From Bacteroidales bacterium (GTDB lineage Bacteria > Bacteroidota > Bacteroidia > Bacteroidales > UBA932), in NCBI GenBank assembly GCA_015060395.1, contig SUYP01000003.1:1-64000 (forward strand): a stretch of DNA of 64,000 nt, given 5' to 3'. Position numbers and translations under genes: made by a program. The notes beneath the pieces were generated by a model. That model searched no databases and had not been told where the DNA came from. It saw only the letters and a list, made by a program, of their open reading frames with translations. Below, piece by piece: positions 62,066 to 64,000 of the stretch. Position 1 is the stretch's first letter. Each line of letters begins with the position of its first letter.

Positions 62066-63517
62066 CTACTTCACTTCATAATTCTCCGGCATCGAATACA
62101 TATCCGGAAGGTCTCTGCTGAAGAAGGTAGAAGGGTCATTGTAGAATGTCCTGAAGTCATCTTCTGACGGATGTCCCGGATATACCGAGTAGAAATGCCT
62201 GTCGTTTTCGTTAGTGCCGACATATTTGTTTCTCCACATCACTATCATACTGACCCTCTGGCCTTTTGCGCATTCGAGGATGTGGTTCGTCCAGTAGTCG
62301 TTCCAGTTGAATCCTTCAGGTCCGGTCTCGGTCACTCCGCAAGGTTTCTTCTTCTCTCTGGAGAGTGCGGACATCGCTGTGAGATTGCTCTTGAAAGCAT
62401 TCTTGTTGTCCCAGTGATAACAGTCCATACCTATGAAGTCAACATAGTCGTCGCCCGGCCATCTGTGGAGAAGTCTTGACTTCACTCCGTCGCCATAGTT
62501 GGCATCCATCTGCGGCGAAATCGCGTAGATGAAGTTCCTTACGCCCTTGACATCTCTCAGATAGGTGATAGTGAACTGCCAGAATCTGATGAATTCTTCT
62601 TGAGTCGTACACTTTGAACTCCACCAAGACCAGGTCTGGGTGTGTTCGTGGTAAGGACGGAAGATGATAGGGATAAGCTTGCCGTCGGAACCTCTGAGGT
62701 TGTTGGCGAAGTCGGCACATCTGTCAAGCCACTGGAGATATTTAGTACGTGTCGCGTGACCTTCTGTCAGGATGCTCTTCACTACTTCGTCGCTGGAATT
62801 GTCCCACGAATCTCCACCGGTATGAGGATTGTTCAGGTGGCAGCAGGCTGTGATCACCTCGCCTCTGTCGTAAGCCTCGATGATTACCCTGCGACGTATC
62901 TGATTGGCCTCGTTCTGGTGTCTGTTGTCCATAATCTCGGCGAAATCGACGCTGAATACTCCAGGATAGTCTCCGCAGACTGACTTGGTGTCTGACTTAC
63001 CGGCTTCGTTGTACCAGTAGCGTCCGTACCAGAGGTCGTCGTGGTGGCCGAACATAAAGCCTTCTTCTGCAAGTTTCCACAAATTGGCATAAAGAGCCTT
63101 TGTCTCGGCGGTTGCGTTCTTATCGACCATACTGAGAGTGACTGCCGGTGCAGGGTTCTCAAGCTGGGTGACGGTTACCATCTTATAATAGTACCTGTCG
63201 TTGACGTCAACGATCTTTATGCTTGCTTCGCGTGAACTGCTGTAGCTGTTCTTCTCGGCAATGAAGCAGACCTTGTCTCCTTCGATCCTGTCGAATCTGA
63301 TCCAGTCGGTCTGCGGCTGGGCGTCAAATGTGAAGTTCGACTTGACCTCGACCGTGAATTCCCCTCCGGTATGAGCGATCTCTACGGATTCCTGCACGGT
63401 CAGAGACCTGGTGTCGGAAGGCGTAGGCTCCGGAGACGGTTCGTTTCCGGAACAGGACATTACAGCCAGCAGAGATGCGGCTGCAGACAAAAGTGCTATA
63501 CCCATATTCCTATACAT
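62066..63517 (-). CDS. GH26 endo-beta-1,4-mannanase with BACON domain, surface lipoprotein
   Basis: 483 residues. Lipoprotein Cys22 (L-A-V-M-S-C-S-G-N-E). BACON domain (about 40-125; G-G-E-F-T-V-E-V-K-S-N, Y-Y-K-M-V-T-V-T-Q-L). GH26 catalytic barrel from about 140: G-H-H-D-D-L-W-Y-G, H-L-N-N-P, acid/base Glu291 in R-P-Y-H-E-H-T-Q-T-W-S-W-W, nucleophile Glu397 in V-T-E-T-G-P-E-G-F. The K-R-like and W-W pattern fits mannanases. It cuts the mannan backbone at the cell surface and supplies SusCD. Confidence 0.92.
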   Translation of the reverse strand: MYRNMGIALLSAAASLLAVMSCSGNEPSPEPTPSDTRSLTVQESVEIAHTGGEFTVEVKSNFTFDAQPQTDWIRFDRIEGDKVCFIAEKNSYSSSREASIKIVDVNDRYYYKMVTVTQLENPAPAVTLSMVDKNATAETKALYANLWKLAEEGFMFGHHDDLWYGRYWYNEAGKSDTKSVCGDYPGVFSVDFAEIMDNRHQNEANQIRRRVIIEAYDRGEVITACCHLNNPHTGGDSWDNSSDEVVKSILTEGHATRTKYLQWLDRCADFANNLRGSDGKLIPIIFRPYHEHTQTWSWWSSKCTTQEEFIRFWQFTITYLRDVKGVRNFIYAISPQMDANYGDGVKSRLLHRWPGDDYVDFIGMDCYHWDNKNAFKSNLTAMSALSREKKKPCGVTETGPEGFNWNDYWTNHILECAKGQRVSMIVMWRNKYVGTNENDRHFYSVYPGHPSEDDFRTFYNDPSTFFSRDLPDMYSMPENYEVK

Positions 63518-63522
63518 ATTGT

Positions 63523-64000
63523 TTATTGCTCAAGGAGTTCTGAATGATTCTCAAGAGGTGTGTCCGTATCCTGCTGCATAAGCCAGAATGTGTTGCGGAC
63601 ATTGTCGGTGAACCATCTTGAGTCAGGCCAGTTCCAGTCGATATTGTCGAACGGTCCTTCGTGTGAGCGTCCGAAAGCGATCACAGGAACGCTGACTGTC
63701 ACAGCCGAGAATGCGTGCTCGCCGGCTCCATACAGATTGACAGTATAGAGAGGGTCGGAGTAATCGTCATCCTCGTATGCATAAACGACTATGCTGCCGT
63801 CGCCAGGCTTGCCCCAGCGGCTCTTTCCGATAGGGAAGATGCGGTACTTGCCGTTCATATCGTTCCAGTTCTGGTACATATAGTTGGCATACTTGCCGTC
63901 CGGACCCGGAGTGTTGACGAGTGTTCCGAAAGTGGCTCCGGTCTCTGCGTCAGCTTCTTCGAGACGGAAGCTGAGGATATTGTCGTCCTCATCTGTAGGC
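63523..64000 (-). CDS. C-terminal part of a secreted locus protein (runs off the window)
   Basis: The frame is open from the stop at 63523 through the window end, so an ATG at 63879 is only internal. At least 158 residues: Y-M-Y-Q-N-W-N-D-M-N-G-K-Y-R-I-F, K-S-R-W-G-K-P-G-D-G-S-I-V-V-Y-A-Y-E, W-N-W-P-D-S-R-W-F. Aromatic-rich beta sequence typical of surface glycan-binding lipoproteins of SusCD loci. It ends 5 bases before the GH26 start, so it belongs to the same operon. Family not recognised. Confidence 0.55.
   Translation of the reverse strand, partial: PTDEDDNILSFRLEEADAETGATFGTLVNTPGPDGKYANYMYQNWNDMNGKYRIFPIGKSRWGKPGDGSIVVYAYEDDDYSDPLYTVNLYGAGEHAFSAVTVSVPVIAFGRSHEGPFDNIDWNWPDSRWFTDNVRNTFWLMQQDTDTPLENHSELLEQ

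Noticed and set aside
1..64000. CRISPR array, rRNA genes or an integrase
   Set aside because: No regular repeat-spacer array, rRNA sequence or tyrosine/serine integrase motif seen.

Overview
The window looks like chromosome of a gut-type member of the order Bacteroidales (phylum Bacteroidota). Support comes from two SusC/SusD pairs, surface lipoproteins with short signal peptides, BACON and fimbrillin-like modules, the long single-chain PurL, Bacteroidota TAnnTTTG promoter boxes, and a rhamnose operon with an AraC-type regulator. I cannot assign genus or species from the sequence alone.

Region 1 (1-13971) is accessory and by eye more AT-rich than the rest, especially 700-9450. It opens with a small structured RNA ending in a poly-U hairpin (12-101). 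A tight co-directional operon (157-8523, perhaps to 9439) follows: an ECF-like sigma factor, a small acidic partner, a cytosolic C39-like cysteine peptidase with all expected catalytic residues, a 729-residue coiled-coil protein of unknown family, four small membrane-anchored proteins that seem to share one C-terminal module, a classical AAA+ ATPase, and secreted or membrane small proteins including one with a single DnaJ-type zinc module. I do not recognise this combination as a named system; it is the best candidate here for something undescribed. A 508-bp gene-poor stretch rich in inverted repeats separates it from a second set of accessory genes (DUF1232-like, A1S_2505-like, a tyrosine-heptad-repeat exported protein, two related four-helix membrane proteins, a WG-repeat protein). 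The region ends at a tRNA-Arg(UCU) with a tandem 11-bp repeat beside its 3' end.

Region 2 (14087-25329) is mostly housekeeping: tRNA-Arg, a DUF368/PopT-type transporter, DUF6913-like, a PfkB-type nucleoside kinase, a flippase-like membrane protein, a mini-GNAT, exonuclease III, CysRS, a bacterial-PH-like protein and a DUF2130 protein. Inserted in it is a RAYT-type tyrosine transposase with two nearly identical 92-bp palindromic repeats, one repeat fragment, and a solitary HsdR_N-type nuclease-like gene. A sequence matching the sigma-54 promoter consensus lies at 18116-18131, in front of a hairpin rather than a gene.

Region 3 (25374-41038) is purine biosynthesis (purE-purL-purF, then purM-purH), interrupted by an oppositely oriented L-rhamnose operon (araC-type regulator, rhaB, rhaA, rhaT, rhaD). 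A BASS-like transporter after purF carries an in-frame palindromic insertion of about 116 bp. A diverged relative of the RAYT-linked repeat sits between purM and purH.

Region 4 (41120-64000) is a GH109-like lipoprotein facing a long polysaccharide utilisation locus on the minus strand. In transcription order: a truncated secreted protein, GH26 endo-mannanase with BACON domain, SusC-1, SusD-1, SusC-2 (lacking the usual N-terminal extension), SusD-2, a DUF1735-like lipoprotein, a DUF5060/GH5-like hydrolase, two GH2 enzymes, and a fimbrillin-like/tandem-module surface lipoprotein. The enzyme set points to a beta-mannan: surface cutting by GH26, capture and import through SusCD, and periplasmic trimming by the GH2 enzymes.
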